Positions 8,562 to 18,397 of a DNA stretch of 64,000 bases are shown piece after piece. Location of the stretch: contig NZ_FPAU01000003.1 in NCBI RefSeq assembly GCF_900116535.1, positions 374,403-438,402 on the forward strand. Reading direction: 5' to 3'. The position numbers and the translations under genes were made by a program. Within the stretch, counting starts at the first letter, position 1; the number at the start of each line of letters is the position of its first letter. Under the pieces are notes generated by a model. The model saw only the letters and a program-made list of their open reading frames with translations. It was not told the DNA's origin and did not search any database. The stretch is from Kosakonia arachidis. GTDB lineage: Bacteria > Pseudomonadota > Gammaproteobacteria > Enterobacterales > Enterobacteriaceae.

Positions 8562-8786
8562 CGGGCAGCTGGGTATCGGTAAGAGTTCCTGGGGCGAATT
8601 GTGGTATTGCAGTTCCGAATATGGAAAAGGCCGCCCGATGGGCGACGTTTTCCGGCGCTTCCCTGTACGACCATTCCTTATTTGTGAAGCTTAGCGATCA
8701 TGTGCACGATGTCATGGTTGCTGGCCTCAGTAATGGTGTACTGAGTTCCCTGTTGCTGAGCCTGCGGACTATGCCAAACTGGGATC

Positions 8787-10094
8787 TCAGACTAAAGGTA
8801 GCGTAACCATCACCTCCAGCCCGCCGCCTTCCCGGCTGTTGACGCTGAGATCCCCGCCATGATGCCGGGCAATCTGGTGCGCGATGGCTAATCCCAGCCC
8901 GGAACCGTTATGCCGGGCGGCAGTACCAGCTCCGCGATGGAAGGGCTTGATAATCAGCAATAAATCCTGCTCTGAAACACCTGGGCCGTCATCGCGAACC
9001 GCAATTTTAACGACATTATGTTCCCGCCAGCTGGCGACCTCTAATCCAGTCCGACCATATTTGGCTGCGTTTTGCATCAGGTTTGTCAGCAGGCGCATCA
9101 CACTGACGGGGCGGAAAAGGAATACCGGCAGTGGGGTAAGATTCAGGCTAAAGTTCTGTCCCAACCCAGTAAAATCATGTGCCAGCTCGGTAATCATCTG
9201 GTTGATATCACCGGGCTGAGTTAACTCCGTGGCACTGCCACGGGCATAATCAATAAATTGCTGAAGAATGTTATCAACGTCATCAAAATAACGGCCAAAA
9301 TCGTCCAGGGTGGCTTTTCCCTGCTCACGCATTGCCAGCGACAGCCTCAGCTTGGTCAGTGGCGTTCGCAGATCGTGAGAAATACCGGCCAGCATCTGTG
9401 CCCGGGTGTTCTCCATTTCAGCCAGACCATCCAGCATGCGATTAAACGTCAGGCTGACCGTCTTGATTTCAGTCGGCCCTTCTGGCAATAAGGGACGCGG
9501 CCATCCTCCCTTTCCGACGTCGGCGGCGGCCCGAGCCAGTGATGTCAATGGCCGGTTGATGCGCCGTTGCAGGGCATAAGCGGTAAGCAATGCCATCAGG
9601 GACAAAACGACTGACAGCAAAATCGCACTTATCAGACCGGAAAGCGGGTTCGAAGGCTCCACGGCCAGCGCGATCCAGTACGGCTGCCCGGCGGTATTCA
9701 CCTCCACCCATAATTTGTTCCCAGGTGGTTGTTCCAGGCGCAACTGAATGCCCGCCGGAAGTTTCTGATACAGGCTATCAAGAAAGACTTTTAGATAATA
9801 ACGACGATAGAACCCGTCCAGCCCCAGCGAGGGTATTTCTATGGAATGCTGCGGTGGCTGAGTCACGCCCGGCATCACCTGCACATAGCGATCACGATCC
9901 CCGGCTGGCACCGTTGCCAGCAGCTTATCGAGCATCACGATCTGCGAGGCAATCAGCGAAGCTGCGTCGTTAACCCGGGGCTTCTGGACAAAGACCAGGA
10001 ACACCGCCAGCGTGGTGAATTGCGTCAATGTAACCAGCAATATCAACAGGACACTGTTGCGTGCCAGCAGGGAGCGGGGCCAGAATTTTTTCAC
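8787..10094 (-). CDS. EnvZ-like sensor histidine kinase
   Basis: 435 residues. A transmembrane segment at about 12-34 and another at about 157-178 frame a periplasmic sensor region of roughly 120 residues. HAMP and HisKA follow, with the H-box AGISHDLRTPLTKLRL. The ATPase domain has the N-box LLTNLMQNAAKYG and the G-boxes RDDGPGV and GSGLGLAIAHQIARHHGG. It should phosphorylate the response regulator encoded directly upstream, whose gene it overlaps by 4 bases. It is last in an operon of EF-hand, adaptor, pump, regulator and kinase. The signal is unknown; the EF-hand neighbour hints at a divalent cation. Confidence 0.92.
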   Translation of the reverse strand: MKKFWPRSLLARNSVLLILLVTLTQFTTLAVFLVFVQKPRVNDAASLIASQIVMLDKLLATVPAGDRDRYVQVMPGVTQPPQHSIEIPSLGLDGFYRRYYLKVFLDSLYQKLPAGIQLRLEQPPGNKLWVEVNTAGQPYWIALAVEPSNPLSGLISAILLSVVLSLMALLTAYALQRRINRPLTSLARAAADVGKGGWPRPLLPEGPTEIKTVSLTFNRMLDGLAEMENTRAQMLAGISHDLRTPLTKLRLSLAMREQGKATLDDFGRYFDDVDNILQQFIDYARGSATELTQPGDINQMITELAHDFTGLGQNFSLNLTPLPVFLFRPVSVMRLLTNLMQNAAKYGRTGLEVASWREHNVVKIAVRDDGPGVSEQDLLLIIKPFHRGAGTAARHNGSGLGLAIAHQIARHHGGDLSVNSREGGGLEVMVTLPLV

Positions 10095-10822
10095 GTTTCG
10101 CTATCTACAATCAGCATGTAACCCATGCCCCAGACGGTCTTCAGCCAGCGAGGTTCCGAAGGTTGTACTTCAAGTTGCTGGCGCAGGCGTAAAATCTGCA
10201 CATCGACGCTTCGGTTCAGCGCTTCATACTCACGTCCTCTGGCGCGACTCAGCAGATTCTCCCGGCTGATCGGCCGGTTAGGCGTGGTAGCCAGCGCAAT
10301 CAACAAACTCATTTCGGCGGAATTCAGTGTCAGAAGCTGATCTTCGCGGTAAAGCGTCTGACGGGTGATATCCAGGCGGTAAGGACCAAAACAGACCTCT
10401 CCCAAACCGCTAAGCATTTCATCACGCTGCAACGCCTGCCGCCGGAAGATTGCTTTAATACGTGCCACCAACTCCTGCGGCAGGAAAGGCTTGGCGAGAT
10501 AGTCATCAGCGCCAGTTTCCAGACCAATCACCCGGTCTATCGGGTCACCGCGCGCAGTGAGCATCAGGATAGGTAACGTGTATTTCGCTGCGCGCAGACG
10601 GCGACAAACGGACAGGCCATCTTCCGGTTCCATCATCAGATCCAGCACCAGCAGATCAAAAGGTTCACGCTGCAAATACCGGTTTAGTCGGGCGCTGTTT
10701 TCCGCCGTTCTGACTTCAAATCCCTGAATGCTTAAATAACGTTGCAGCATGCTGCGCAGCTCATTTTCATCGTCCAGAACGAGGATTTTCTTCGCCTTAT
10801 ACACGGGTTTCGCGTCACTCAT
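10091..10822 (-). CDS. OmpR-family response regulator
   Basis: 243 residues. The receiver domain has the acidic pair in LVLDDENE, the phospho-acceptor Asp61 in LLVLDLMMEPEDGL, Thr in MLTARG and Lys in YLAKPF. The C-terminal winged helix (LTLNSAEMSLLIALATTPN, SRARGREYEALNRSVDVQI, TVWGMGYMLI) is of the OmpR/PhoB type. The pump gene ends 3 bases upstream and the kinase gene overlaps its 3' end, so it probably regulates its own efflux operon. Confidence 0.93.
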   Translation of the reverse strand: MSDAKPVYKAKKILVLDDENELRSMLQRYLSIQGFEVRTAENSARLNRYLQREPFDLLVLDLMMEPEDGLSVCRRLRAAKYTLPILMLTARGDPIDRVIGLETGADDYLAKPFLPQELVARIKAIFRRQALQRDEMLSGLGEVCFGPYRLDITRQTLYREDQLLTLNSAEMSLLIALATTPNRPISRENLLSRARGREYEALNRSVDVQILRLRQQLEVQPSEPRWLKTVWGMGYMLIVDSET

Positions 10823-10825
10823 AAG

Positions 10826-13800
10826 TCATTCCCCCGATAAAGAGGACTGATTAACAGGCCTGCGTCGCGCCTGCCAGGCCTCCTGTACGCGTTGCAAAAC
10901 GACATAAAAACAAGGGACTAACAGGATGGCAAGCAAAGTCGCTGACAACATTCCCGAAAAAACGGTAATCCCCAGTGATTTTCTGGCACTGGCGCTGGCA
11001 CCGCTGGAAAAGATCAGCGGTACTACGCCCAGGGTAAATGCCAGCGATGTCATGATAATCGGTCGGAAACGCGTTCTGGCCGCCGTCAGTGCAGCATCAA
11101 TGATACTGCTACCGGCCAGGCGCTGCTGACGGGCATATTCGACAATCAGGATCGCATTCTTGGCGGCAAGTCCGGCCAGCAATAACACGCCAATCTGAGT
11201 ATAAAGGTTATTAGCAATATTCAGCGCTAACAATGTGATCGCTGTTCCTGATAAGGCAAGGGGGACACCAAGGATGACGCTGACGGGTAACCAGTAGCTT
11301 TCATATTGTGCCGCCAGCACCAGATAAACCAGCAGCAACGACATGGCGTAGGCAATATAGATACGGTTTCCGGCCACGTTTTCCTGATACGACATATCAG
11401 TCCAGGACAGGCTGATATCCGGGGGCAGAGTGGCTTTAGCCAGTGTCTCCACCGCCTGCATCGCTGCCCCGCTGCTGTAACCCGGGGCGGGCATACCGAT
11501 GAGCGTCGCTGCCGGGTTGAGATTATATAAAGAAGCGACGGCAGGCCCCCGGGTCGGGGTGAAACTGACCAGTGTCGCCAGCGAAACCGGATCACCGCTG
11601 GTATTTTTCACCGTCAGTGCGGAGATTTGCTGTTGCAGCAGGCGCTGATCTGACTGCGCCTGCACATAAACTTTTACGCTATGGTTCTCGCGGGTGATTT
11701 GATTGACATAGCTGGCACCAAGATATTGTTGCATCGCATCAAAGGCGTCTCCGGGAGATACGCCCATCGCTGCTGCGCGCGTTCTGTCAAGCGTAACATT
11801 GATCTGCGGCACATCTGCGCGCAGTGTACTGAACATGCGCGACACTTGCGGTAGTGTCATCGCCTGCCGGGCAAAATTGTCACTCACCTGCTGCAGATGT
11901 CTGTAATCACTTTGCCCGTCATTCTCGCTCAGGATCATCTGCATACCGCCACCGTTACCGACGCCCTGAATAGGCGGTGGCACAATCACCAGCGCGTTGG
12001 CATCAGGAATTCCTGCCAACTGTTTATTCAGGTTGGTATAGATGGAACGTAAATCCTGGTTCCTGCCACGCTGATTCCAGGGCTTTAGGGTGATGTAAAT
12101 CAGCGCCGCGCTGGACAAGGACGCATTATTGTCGAGCGGTGACAGTCCACCGATGACCACAACATGATCCACCCCAGGCTGCTGATTCAGCACGCCTTCC
12201 ACCTGTTGGGTAACATTGGCGGTTTTTCCCAGCGAAACTGCGTCTGGCAGTTGCAGCGATACCAACAGGTAACCCTGGTCTTCCAGCGGAATAAATCCGG
12301 TCGGAATTTTGAGGAAGGCGACTAACGTCAGCACGATCATCATCATGCCACCGATAAGCGCCGCTTTGCTGTGGCGGATTAAGCGGCGAACACCGTTGAG
12401 ATAAACGTTCTCCAGCCAGTCGAAAACCTGGTTGAACTTCCGGTAAACCCAGGGCCTGGTTCCCTCCTTCACCGGTCGCAGCCATTGTGCGCTCTGCACC
12501 GGTTTCAGCGTCAACGCATTAAGAGCGCTGAGCAAGGTCGTCACGGCAATCACCAGCGCAAACTGACGATACATCTGGCCACTAAGCCCCGGTAAGAAGC
12601 TGGCCGGGAGATACACTGCCACCAGCACCAGGGTGATAGAAATGATTGGCGGCAGCAGCTGGCGCATGGCACGCAGCGTCGCCTCGCGCGGCGTATATCC
12701 CAGTTCTATATGATGACTCACGCCTTCGACCACCACGATCGCATCATCAACCACGATACCGATCGCCAGTACGATGGCAAACAGCGTCAGCAGATTGATG
12801 GAAAACCCCATCAGGTAAATGGCACCGAACGTGCCGATAAGAGTGACCGGTACCGTGGTGGCGGGTACCAGCACCGCCCGCCAGTTTTGCAAAAATGCCA
12901 CGATTACCAGTAAAACCAGCAGCCCGGCAATTAACAAGGTGCTGTAGACGTCATCGACTGAACGCTGAATAAAGTTGGTGGTGTCGAATGGCAGTGAATA
13001 GTGCGTACCTGCCGGCAGTCGGGCCGACATTTTTTGCATTTCAGCAGCGACTGCTGTGCCAACATCCAGCGCGTTGGCATCCGGTAACTGTGAAATGGCA
13101 ATCCCTGCTGCTGGTTTACCGTCCATGGTGAAAAACTGCGAATAACTCGATGAACCCAGCTCGGCATGACCGACATCCTGTAAACGTACCAGCCTGCCAC
13201 CGTCCTGGGTGCTGCTTTTAATAACGATCTGATTGAACTGGCGGGCATCAGTCAGCAGGCCATTAACGTTAAGCGTCAGTTGCATCTGCTGGCCACTGTT
13301 GACGGGCGGAGCGCCCAACTGCCCGGCGCTGACGCTGCGGTTTTGCGCTTTGATGGCGCTGATAACGTCATCCGGTACCAAACCGTATTGCTGCATACGC
13401 GCCGCATCCAGCCAGATGCGAATACTGTAATCTCCGGTCCCAAACACCGTGACATCTCCCACGCCAGGTATGCGCGCCAGTGAGTCGCGCAGATGATTAG
13501 TGGCGTAGTTGCTCAAAAACAGTGTGTCCTGGGCCGGATCGCTCGATTGCAGACTGTACAACTGCAAAATGGCCGTTGATTTTTTACGCACCGTTACCCC
13601 CTGCTGCTGCACCGTATCCGGCAGTTGGGAGAGCGCCGCCTGCACACGGTTTTGCACCAGGACTTGAGCCTGGTCGCTATCGGTGCCGATAGCAAAGGTG
13701 ATATTCAGGGTATAGGTACCATCGTTGCCGGTGGTGGATTTCATATACAGCATGTTCTCGACACCATTCACCTGCTGCTCGATGGGGAACGCCACCTGCC

Positions 13801-13975
13801 CTTGCAAAGTCTGTGCATTGGCTCCGGGATAGTGCGTCACCACCTGAACCGTCGGCGGGGTGATGGGGGGATACTGCGACACCGGCAACACCCATAACGC
13901 AACAGCGCCGAGGATCAGGATAATCAGTGACAACACATTGGCGAAAACTGGCCGGTCGAGGAAGAACTTAATCAT
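10826..13975 (-). CDS. RND multidrug efflux pump, inner-membrane subunit (HAE1 family)
   Basis: 1049 residues, full length for AcrB-like pumps. The N-terminus MIKFFLDRPVFANVLSL, two large periplasmic loops and twelve membrane helices are recognisable. The proton-relay pair Asp-Asp is in GIVVDDAIVVVEG (TM4) and the relay Lys in GLAAKNAILIVEY (TM10). It would export amphiphilic compounds by proton antiport with the adaptor encoded just upstream and an outer-membrane channel from elsewhere, since no TolC-type gene is in this operon. Its start overlaps the adaptor gene by 8 bases. The substrate cannot be predicted. Confidence 0.95.
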   Translation of the reverse strand: MIKFFLDRPVFANVLSLIILILGAVALWVLPVSQYPPITPPTVQVVTHYPGANAQTLQGQVAFPIEQQVNGVENMLYMKSTTGNDGTYTLNITFAIGTDSDQAQVLVQNRVQAALSQLPDTVQQQGVTVRKKSTAILQLYSLQSSDPAQDTLFLSNYATNHLRDSLARIPGVGDVTVFGTGDYSIRIWLDAARMQQYGLVPDDVISAIKAQNRSVSAGQLGAPPVNSGQQMQLTLNVNGLLTDARQFNQIVIKSSTQDGGRLVRLQDVGHAELGSSSYSQFFTMDGKPAAGIAISQLPDANALDVGTAVAAEMQKMSARLPAGTHYSLPFDTTNFIQRSVDDVYSTLLIAGLLVLLVIVAFLQNWRAVLVPATTVPVTLIGTFGAIYLMGFSINLLTLFAIVLAIGIVVDDAIVVVEGVSHHIELGYTPREATLRAMRQLLPPIISITLVLVAVYLPASFLPGLSGQMYRQFALVIAVTTLLSALNALTLKPVQSAQWLRPVKEGTRPWVYRKFNQVFDWLENVYLNGVRRLIRHSKAALIGGMMMIVLTLVAFLKIPTGFIPLEDQGYLLVSLQLPDAVSLGKTANVTQQVEGVLNQQPGVDHVVVIGGLSPLDNNASLSSAALIYITLKPWNQRGRNQDLRSIYTNLNKQLAGIPDANALVIVPPPIQGVGNGGGMQMILSENDGQSDYRHLQQVSDNFARQAMTLPQVSRMFSTLRADVPQINVTLDRTRAAAMGVSPGDAFDAMQQYLGASYVNQITRENHSVKVYVQAQSDQRLLQQQISALTVKNTSGDPVSLATLVSFTPTRGPAVASLYNLNPAATLIGMPAPGYSSGAAMQAVETLAKATLPPDISLSWTDMSYQENVAGNRIYIAYAMSLLLVYLVLAAQYESYWLPVSVILGVPLALSGTAITLLALNIANNLYTQIGVLLLAGLAAKNAILIVEYARQQRLAGSSIIDAALTAARTRFRPIIMTSLAFTLGVVPLIFSSGASASARKSLGITVFSGMLSATLLAILLVPCFYVVLQRVQEAWQARRRPVNQSSLSGE

Positions 13976-15056
13976 GCTGGCTTTGCGCCTCGTTGCTGAC
14001 GTTCACCTTTTTCCCCACAAAATCTGGACGGGCAAAGGTCAGGACGCGTCGCGTGTTGTCAATTGCGCTGAGCAAAATGACATGCTCACCGCTACCGGGA
14101 GCCGTTTTAACGCTAAGACGGCTGACACTGCCATCCAGGGCAACCGGGAAAATACTGCCACTCTGCACTGCCGTGGACGGAAGTTGTAACTGGCTCACCG
14201 GCTCTGCTGCATGCAAAGTGACATGGACAAACATCCCTGGCAGAAGGTTAACTGGCGGCTGATGCAGAGTCGCGCGCAGGGTGATATTGCCGCTCGCGCT
14301 GTCGAGCTGGTTATCGACAAAATCGATGGTGGTATGCAGGGGCTCACTCAACCCGGGAATGGTGATCTCTAACGGCTGATGTGTGATTGCATCTCTGCGT
14401 GCGGCGATAATGCCAAAACGCGTCGCGTCTGATTGATTAAGGCTGAAAGTGACATACAACGGATCGATTTTATTCAGCGTGGCTAAAACGGTATTACCGC
14501 TGGTACCCACCAGATTACCGACATCAACGGCGCGCCGCCCGATGCGTCCGCTGAAAGGTGCAGTAATACGCGTATAACCAAGATTGATTTGCGCAATATC
14601 CCGCTGCGCCAGAGCCTGATCTCTGGCAGTTTGCGCGTCCTGCAAGGTCGACAAGGAGATAACGCGTGACGGATAGAGAGCCTGGTCACGGTCAGTTTCA
14701 CGCTGGGCATTCACCAGCGCGGCCTGAGCCGAATTAAGCTGTGCCTGTAAGGCAGCCGGGTCTAACGTAAATAACACTTGTCCGGCCTGTACCAGGTCGC
14801 CGTCTTTAAAATTGACAGATTGCAGCGTCGCAGCGACGCGCGCTGAAATCTGCACCTGCTCTGAAGCACTCAGTGTCCCGGTGACGGTAATTGACGCGTC
14901 AAATGTGATTTTTTGCGGAACACTCACCGAAACCACCGGAACCGACTGCTGGAGAGCGTTTTCCTGTGGTTTACAGCCCGCCAGGAAACAGCCTGCCATC
15001 AGCAACAGTCCATACCGGCATGTCATACTAAGCGTCTTCATGGATAGCGAGTTCAT
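13968..15056 (-). CDS. RND efflux periplasmic adaptor lipoprotein
   Basis: 362 residues. A signal peptide ends in the lipobox LAGC (Cys28), so the protein is lipid-anchored to the inner membrane. The biotinyl-lipoyl halves (ISARVAATLQSVNFKDGDLVQAG; ITAPFSGRIGRRAVDVGNLV) flank an alpha-helical hairpin, followed by the beta-barrel domain. It links the pump at 10826-13975 to an outer-membrane channel. The gene begins 8 bases after the EF-hand gene and overlaps the pump gene. Confidence 0.93.
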   Translation of the reverse strand: MNSLSMKTLSMTCRYGLLLMAGCFLAGCKPQENALQQSVPVVSVSVPQKITFDASITVTGTLSASEQVQISARVAATLQSVNFKDGDLVQAGQVLFTLDPAALQAQLNSAQAALVNAQRETDRDQALYPSRVISLSTLQDAQTARDQALAQRDIAQINLGYTRITAPFSGRIGRRAVDVGNLVGTSGNTVLATLNKIDPLYVTFSLNQSDATRFGIIAARRDAITHQPLEITIPGLSEPLHTTIDFVDNQLDSASGNITLRATLHQPPVNLLPGMFVHVTLHAAEPVSQLQLPSTAVQSGSIFPVALDGSVSRLSVKTAPGSGEHVILLSAIDNTRRVLTFARPDFVGKKVNVSNEAQSQHD

Positions 15057-15064
15057 GGGGTTGA

Positions 15065-15319
15065 TTATTCTTTTGCAGCCATAAATGCACTGAGTTGCGA
15101 GAGGGTGATATAGCCATTTTTCGCCGTATCTATTTCTGAAAAGTGCCGGGCGACGCGTGGCATACCAACCTGCGTCTCTGTCAGAGTCAGTTTGCCATCA
15201 TGATTGGTATCCGCTGTATTAAAGCGATTTTGCATGCGTTGTGCGCGGCTACCCACCGGTGCTGCGCTGGTAGCATTGAAAAAGGCAAAACCTGCAATCA
15301 GCACCAGAAACTTTTTCAT
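15065..15319 (-). CDS. Small secreted EF-hand protein
   Basis: 84 residues. A signal peptide (MKKFLVLIAGFAFFNATSAA) is followed by two EF-hand loops: DTNHDGKLTLTE, with canonical acidic positions 1, 3, 5 and 12, and a weaker second loop IDTAKNGYITLSQL that lacks the acidic last residue. One strong calcium site is therefore predicted in the periplasm. It is the first gene of the RND/two-component operon. A role as calcium sensor or modulator for the kinase or pump is inference only. Confidence 0.82.
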   Translation of the reverse strand: MKKFLVLIAGFAFFNATSAAPVGSRAQRMQNRFNTADTNHDGKLTLTETQVGMPRVARHFSEIDTAKNGYITLSQLSAFMAAKE

Positions 15320-15478
15320 TTGTTACCTCAAGTTACCGTTAATGAGAACGCATCGGGGAAAAGATATAGAAAAGCAAGCCAGGGAGGGTTTCTGAATTGT
15401 TCCAGACTTATGTCATCGCATGTCACAGGAACACTGAGCAGACTTCGCCTTCGTTTAAGGATACCTGAGCCGGCCAGC

Positions 15479-16354
15479 TCAAATAGAGAACCAGCCAGTG
15501 GGATATTGCTCGCATATAAACTCCACGAAAACCTTAACTTTGGGGCTCTGAAGCCGACGAGACGTGTGCAGCACCCAGAGTTCGGTAAATGTGTCGGCCT
15601 CTCCCCAGCACACAAGCTCTCCTTTTTCCAGTTGCTGGCTGACAAGGGATCCCGGAAGCATTGCCGCTCCGGCACCGGCCATAACGGCGTCCCGCACAGT
15701 CAGAAGGGAGGATAGACGCATCACGGGCTGTGGTGTGAAGCGGCACTGCCCGTCCTGAACACGCCAGATCTCGGTGTCGGAATACGTTGACATGACGATC
15801 GCCGGGATCTCAGGCGCGCTTTGTCCATCGCCGACCGGCATCTGAACGGTGGGAACCGCCACCAGGGTCAGTTTGTCCCTGGCAAATCGCCTGCCAACCA
15901 GCGCACTGTTACTGCGCGGATTAATACGGATCGCGACATCAAAATGCTCATCCACCAGGTCGCTCACCCGGTTTTCAGAAATAACCTCAACGTAAATGTG
16001 AGGATAGCGGCGACGAAATTCGGCCAAAAGCCGCCCGAGAGCCAGCTGTGAAAAGAGTAACGGAGCCGCAATACGCAGCCAGCCGGAGGGATTGGCCGTA
16101 TCTTCCCGTGCAGATTCGACCGCTTCATCAATGTCACGTATGGCGCCGACGGTTCGTGACAAAAGGCGTTCACCCGCCTCAGTGATTTGCAACTTCTGGC
16201 CACCGCGCTCAATAAGACGCACGCCCAGCACCTCTTCAAGGTCTGTCAGCCTGCGTGAAAGGGTTGCCTTGGGCTTTCCGCTGGCGCGACTGGCTGCACC
16301 GATCCCGCCAGAGGCTGCGATGAGATGGAAATCTTTAAGGGCATTAATATCCAT
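15479..16354 (-). CDS. LysR family transcriptional regulator
   Basis: About 291 residues from the ATG at 16354 (an ATG at 16366 is also possible). The winged helix is clear (FHLIAASGGIGAASRASGKP, KATLSRRLTDLEEVLG), as is the effector domain (SGWLRIAAPLLFSQLALGRLLAEFRRRYPHI). The DNA-recognition helix has KATLSRRL where most relatives have QPALS. It is divergent from the NmrA-like gene 110 bases away, its probable target. Confidence 0.88.
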   Translation of the reverse strand: MDINALKDFHLIAASGGIGAASRASGKPKATLSRRLTDLEEVLGVRLIERGGQKLQITEAGERLLSRTVGAIRDIDEAVESAREDTANPSGWLRIAAPLLFSQLALGRLLAEFRRRYPHIYVEVISENRVSDLVDEHFDVAIRINPRSNSALVGRRFARDKLTLVAVPTVQMPVGDGQSAPEIPAIVMSTYSDTEIWRVQDGQCRFTPQPVMRLSSLLTVRDAVMAGAGAAMLPGSLVSQQLEKGELVCWGEADTFTELWVLHTSRRLQSPKVKVFVEFICEQYPTGWFSI

Positions 16355-16463
16355 GGTGTGTCTCATTTATGGAACGATCTATCCAAAAAATAGCATCTTC
16401 AAAGCAAAAATGGATCGCGATAGTGTTTGTTCACACCCACCCAAACACAATGGAGTAGACATC

Positions 16464-17330
16464 ATGAGTATCCTGATCACCGGAGCCACTGGCCGCGTCG
16501 GCCGCAACGTTGTTAAGGCGCTTATTCGCCGTGGCGCTGATTTCCGCGTGCTGACCCGTGACCCTGCAAAGGCTGGCTTTGCCGAAAATGTGCAGGTTGT
16601 TAAAGGCGATATGCTGGATATCGACTCTCTGCGCGCTGCCTCCAGGGGTATCAAGACGCTGTTTTTATTGAATGCGGTCGCCGCCGACGAATATACCCAG
16701 ACACTGATTACACTCAACATCGCCCGCGAATGCGGCATTGAGCACGTGGTTTATCTCTCTGTCTTTGGCGCTGATGTTTCCGTCAATGTGCCGCACTTCG
16801 CCGTAAAATATGGCGCTGAGCGCATGCTTAAAGAGATGGACTTTAGCGCCACCCTCCTGCGACCAACCTACTTTATCGACAATGAGGTAACGATTAAGGA
16901 TGTCGTCATGAATCACGGTATTTATCCGATGCCGATCGGCGGTATTGGCCTGGCGATGGTGGACACGCGTGATATCGCTGAGGTGGCGGCTATTGAGCTG
17001 ATGCGGCGCGACCGTGCGAGTGGGAAACTGCCTGTCGAGACGATTAACCTCGTTGGCCCCGATACGCTGACGGGGGAGGCCGCCGCTGCCATATGGAGCG
17101 AGGTGTCAGGCCGCGAGATTGTTTACGGCGGTGATGACCCGGCGGCCTTTGAAGCCAGCATGGCGGAATTTATGCCGAAATGGATGGCGTACGAAATGCG
17201 TCTGATGGCTGAACGCTACGTCAGTCATGGCATGCTGCCACAGGATGGCGACAGAGAGCGTCTGGCCTCGCTTCTTGGCCGCCCGTTGCATACTTATCGC
17301 GACTTTGTGATGGCGCTTTCAGCACAATAA
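16464..17330 (+). CDS. NmrA-like NAD(P)-binding protein
   Basis: 288 residues starting at the ATG at 16464, preceded by GGAG. The N-terminal Rossmann motif GATGRVGR (residues 7-14) and the following LTRDPAKAGF binding loop are of the atypical SDR/NmrA type. The SDR catalytic Tyr-x-x-x-Lys is not obvious, so it may be a redox sensor or a quinone/NAD(P)H-dependent reductase. The C-terminal part has RPTYFIDNE and VDTRDIAEVAA, conserved in this group. It is probably controlled by the divergent LysR protein. Confidence 0.82.
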   Translation: MSILITGATGRVGRNVVKALIRRGADFRVLTRDPAKAGFAENVQVVKGDMLDIDSLRAASRGIKTLFLLNAVAADEYTQTLITLNIARECGIEHVVYLSVFGADVSVNVPHFAVKYGAERMLKEMDFSATLLRPTYFIDNEVTIKDVVMNHGIYPMPIGGIGLAMVDTRDIAEVAAIELMRRDRASGKLPVETINLVGPDTLTGEAAAAIWSEVSGREIVYGGDDPAAFEASMAEFMPKWMAYEMRLMAERYVSHGMLPQDGDRERLASLLGRPLHTYRDFVMALSAQ

Positions 17331-17358
17331 CATCGCCTTCCTTGCACGCGGCGCAGGC

Positions 17359-18303
17359 TTATAGAAACGCGCGCGCTTCGTTCAAGGCTGGCGCGCGCGT
17401 TTGAGCGGTTCCATTCTGGCGCCTGAAAACGCCCGGAGGAACGCCCACATATTGCGTGAATGCCACATTAAAGGCGCTCGCTGACTGATATCCGATGTGA
17501 AAGGCAATCTGTTCGATTTTCTCTTTGCTGCTCACCAGCGCTTTTTTCGCTAACGACATGCGCCAGAAGAGAAGATATTGCCCTGGCGGCATGCCGACTG
17601 TTTCATTGAAAGCGGCAAAAAAAGCGGAGCGGGACATAGCGGCGTGGCGGGCGAGCTGCGCTATTTGCCACTCATCGCCCGGTTTTTCATGCATGAGATG
17701 TAGTGCAACAGCGATCTTTTCATGTTGCAGTCCCTTCAGCACACCAGCCGTTTTCGGCAGTTCAGGATTACTGCGTAACGATTCTACTAACAGAAGTTGT
17801 AAAAGATGCATTAAGACCACATCACGCCCGGGACGCCTGGCACGGCTTTCCTCCCGCAGGAGTTCAAGCAACGTGACGAAACGACGTTGGCCTTTAATCA
17901 GGATCTCGTTTGGCAGTAAAGAGACGATGAGTTGTTTATCCGGTGTATCGAATTCACAGTGGCCGACATGCATGATCAGATCGGCTGGCCCGCTTGTTGC
18001 GCCAATTCTCACATGTCCTTCGCCGATGATTGTTGGCAGCGTAATGTCAGTGGGGCTGGATCTGCCCGCGTTGGTGTTCTCGAAAGAGTAAGCGGCGGGT
18101 ATCAGAATAAAATCACCGGCAACAAGTAACTTTGGGCCTTGCCCGTTCACATTGATCAAGCATTCGCCTTCCAGCACTGCGCAGTAAAAGGCCTCTCCGC
18201 CAGACTCCCGAACAATACGCCACTCTCCGCGCCCCTCAACGAGTTTTGAATGCGAAGGTTTTGGATTGAGCAGGGCAACGATATCGGTCAACGGATCTGA
18301 CAT
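17359..18303 (-). CDS. AraC family regulator with AraC-type cupin domain
   Basis: 314 residues. An N-terminal cupin (CLINVNGQGPKLLVAGDFIL) is followed by the two helix-turn-helix modules (IAQLARHAAMSRSAFFAAFN; IEQIAFHIGYQSASAFNVAF) and GVPPGVFRR. It is divergent from the short-chain dehydrogenase gene at 18398, 95 bases away, which is its likely target; such pairs are common in enterobacteria. It converges with the NmrA-like gene, with only 28 bases between. Confidence 0.87.
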   Translation of the reverse strand: MSDPLTDIVALLNPKPSHSKLVEGRGEWRIVRESGGEAFYCAVLEGECLINVNGQGPKLLVAGDFILIPAAYSFENTNAGRSSPTDITLPTIIGEGHVRIGATSGPADLIMHVGHCEFDTPDKQLIVSLLPNEILIKGQRRFVTLLELLREESRARRPGRDVVLMHLLQLLLVESLRSNPELPKTAGVLKGLQHEKIAVALHLMHEKPGDEWQIAQLARHAAMSRSAFFAAFNETVGMPPGQYLLFWRMSLAKKALVSSKEKIEQIAFHIGYQSASAFNVAFTQYVGVPPGVFRRQNGTAQTRAPALNEARAFL

Positions 18304-18397
18304 TGGACGATCTCTAAAGTTTACGGGACTTTTGATTATATATTGTCCGGGAGGCGGCGGCTATGATCACTGCTCTTGCCATGAAAGAGGATCAAAT

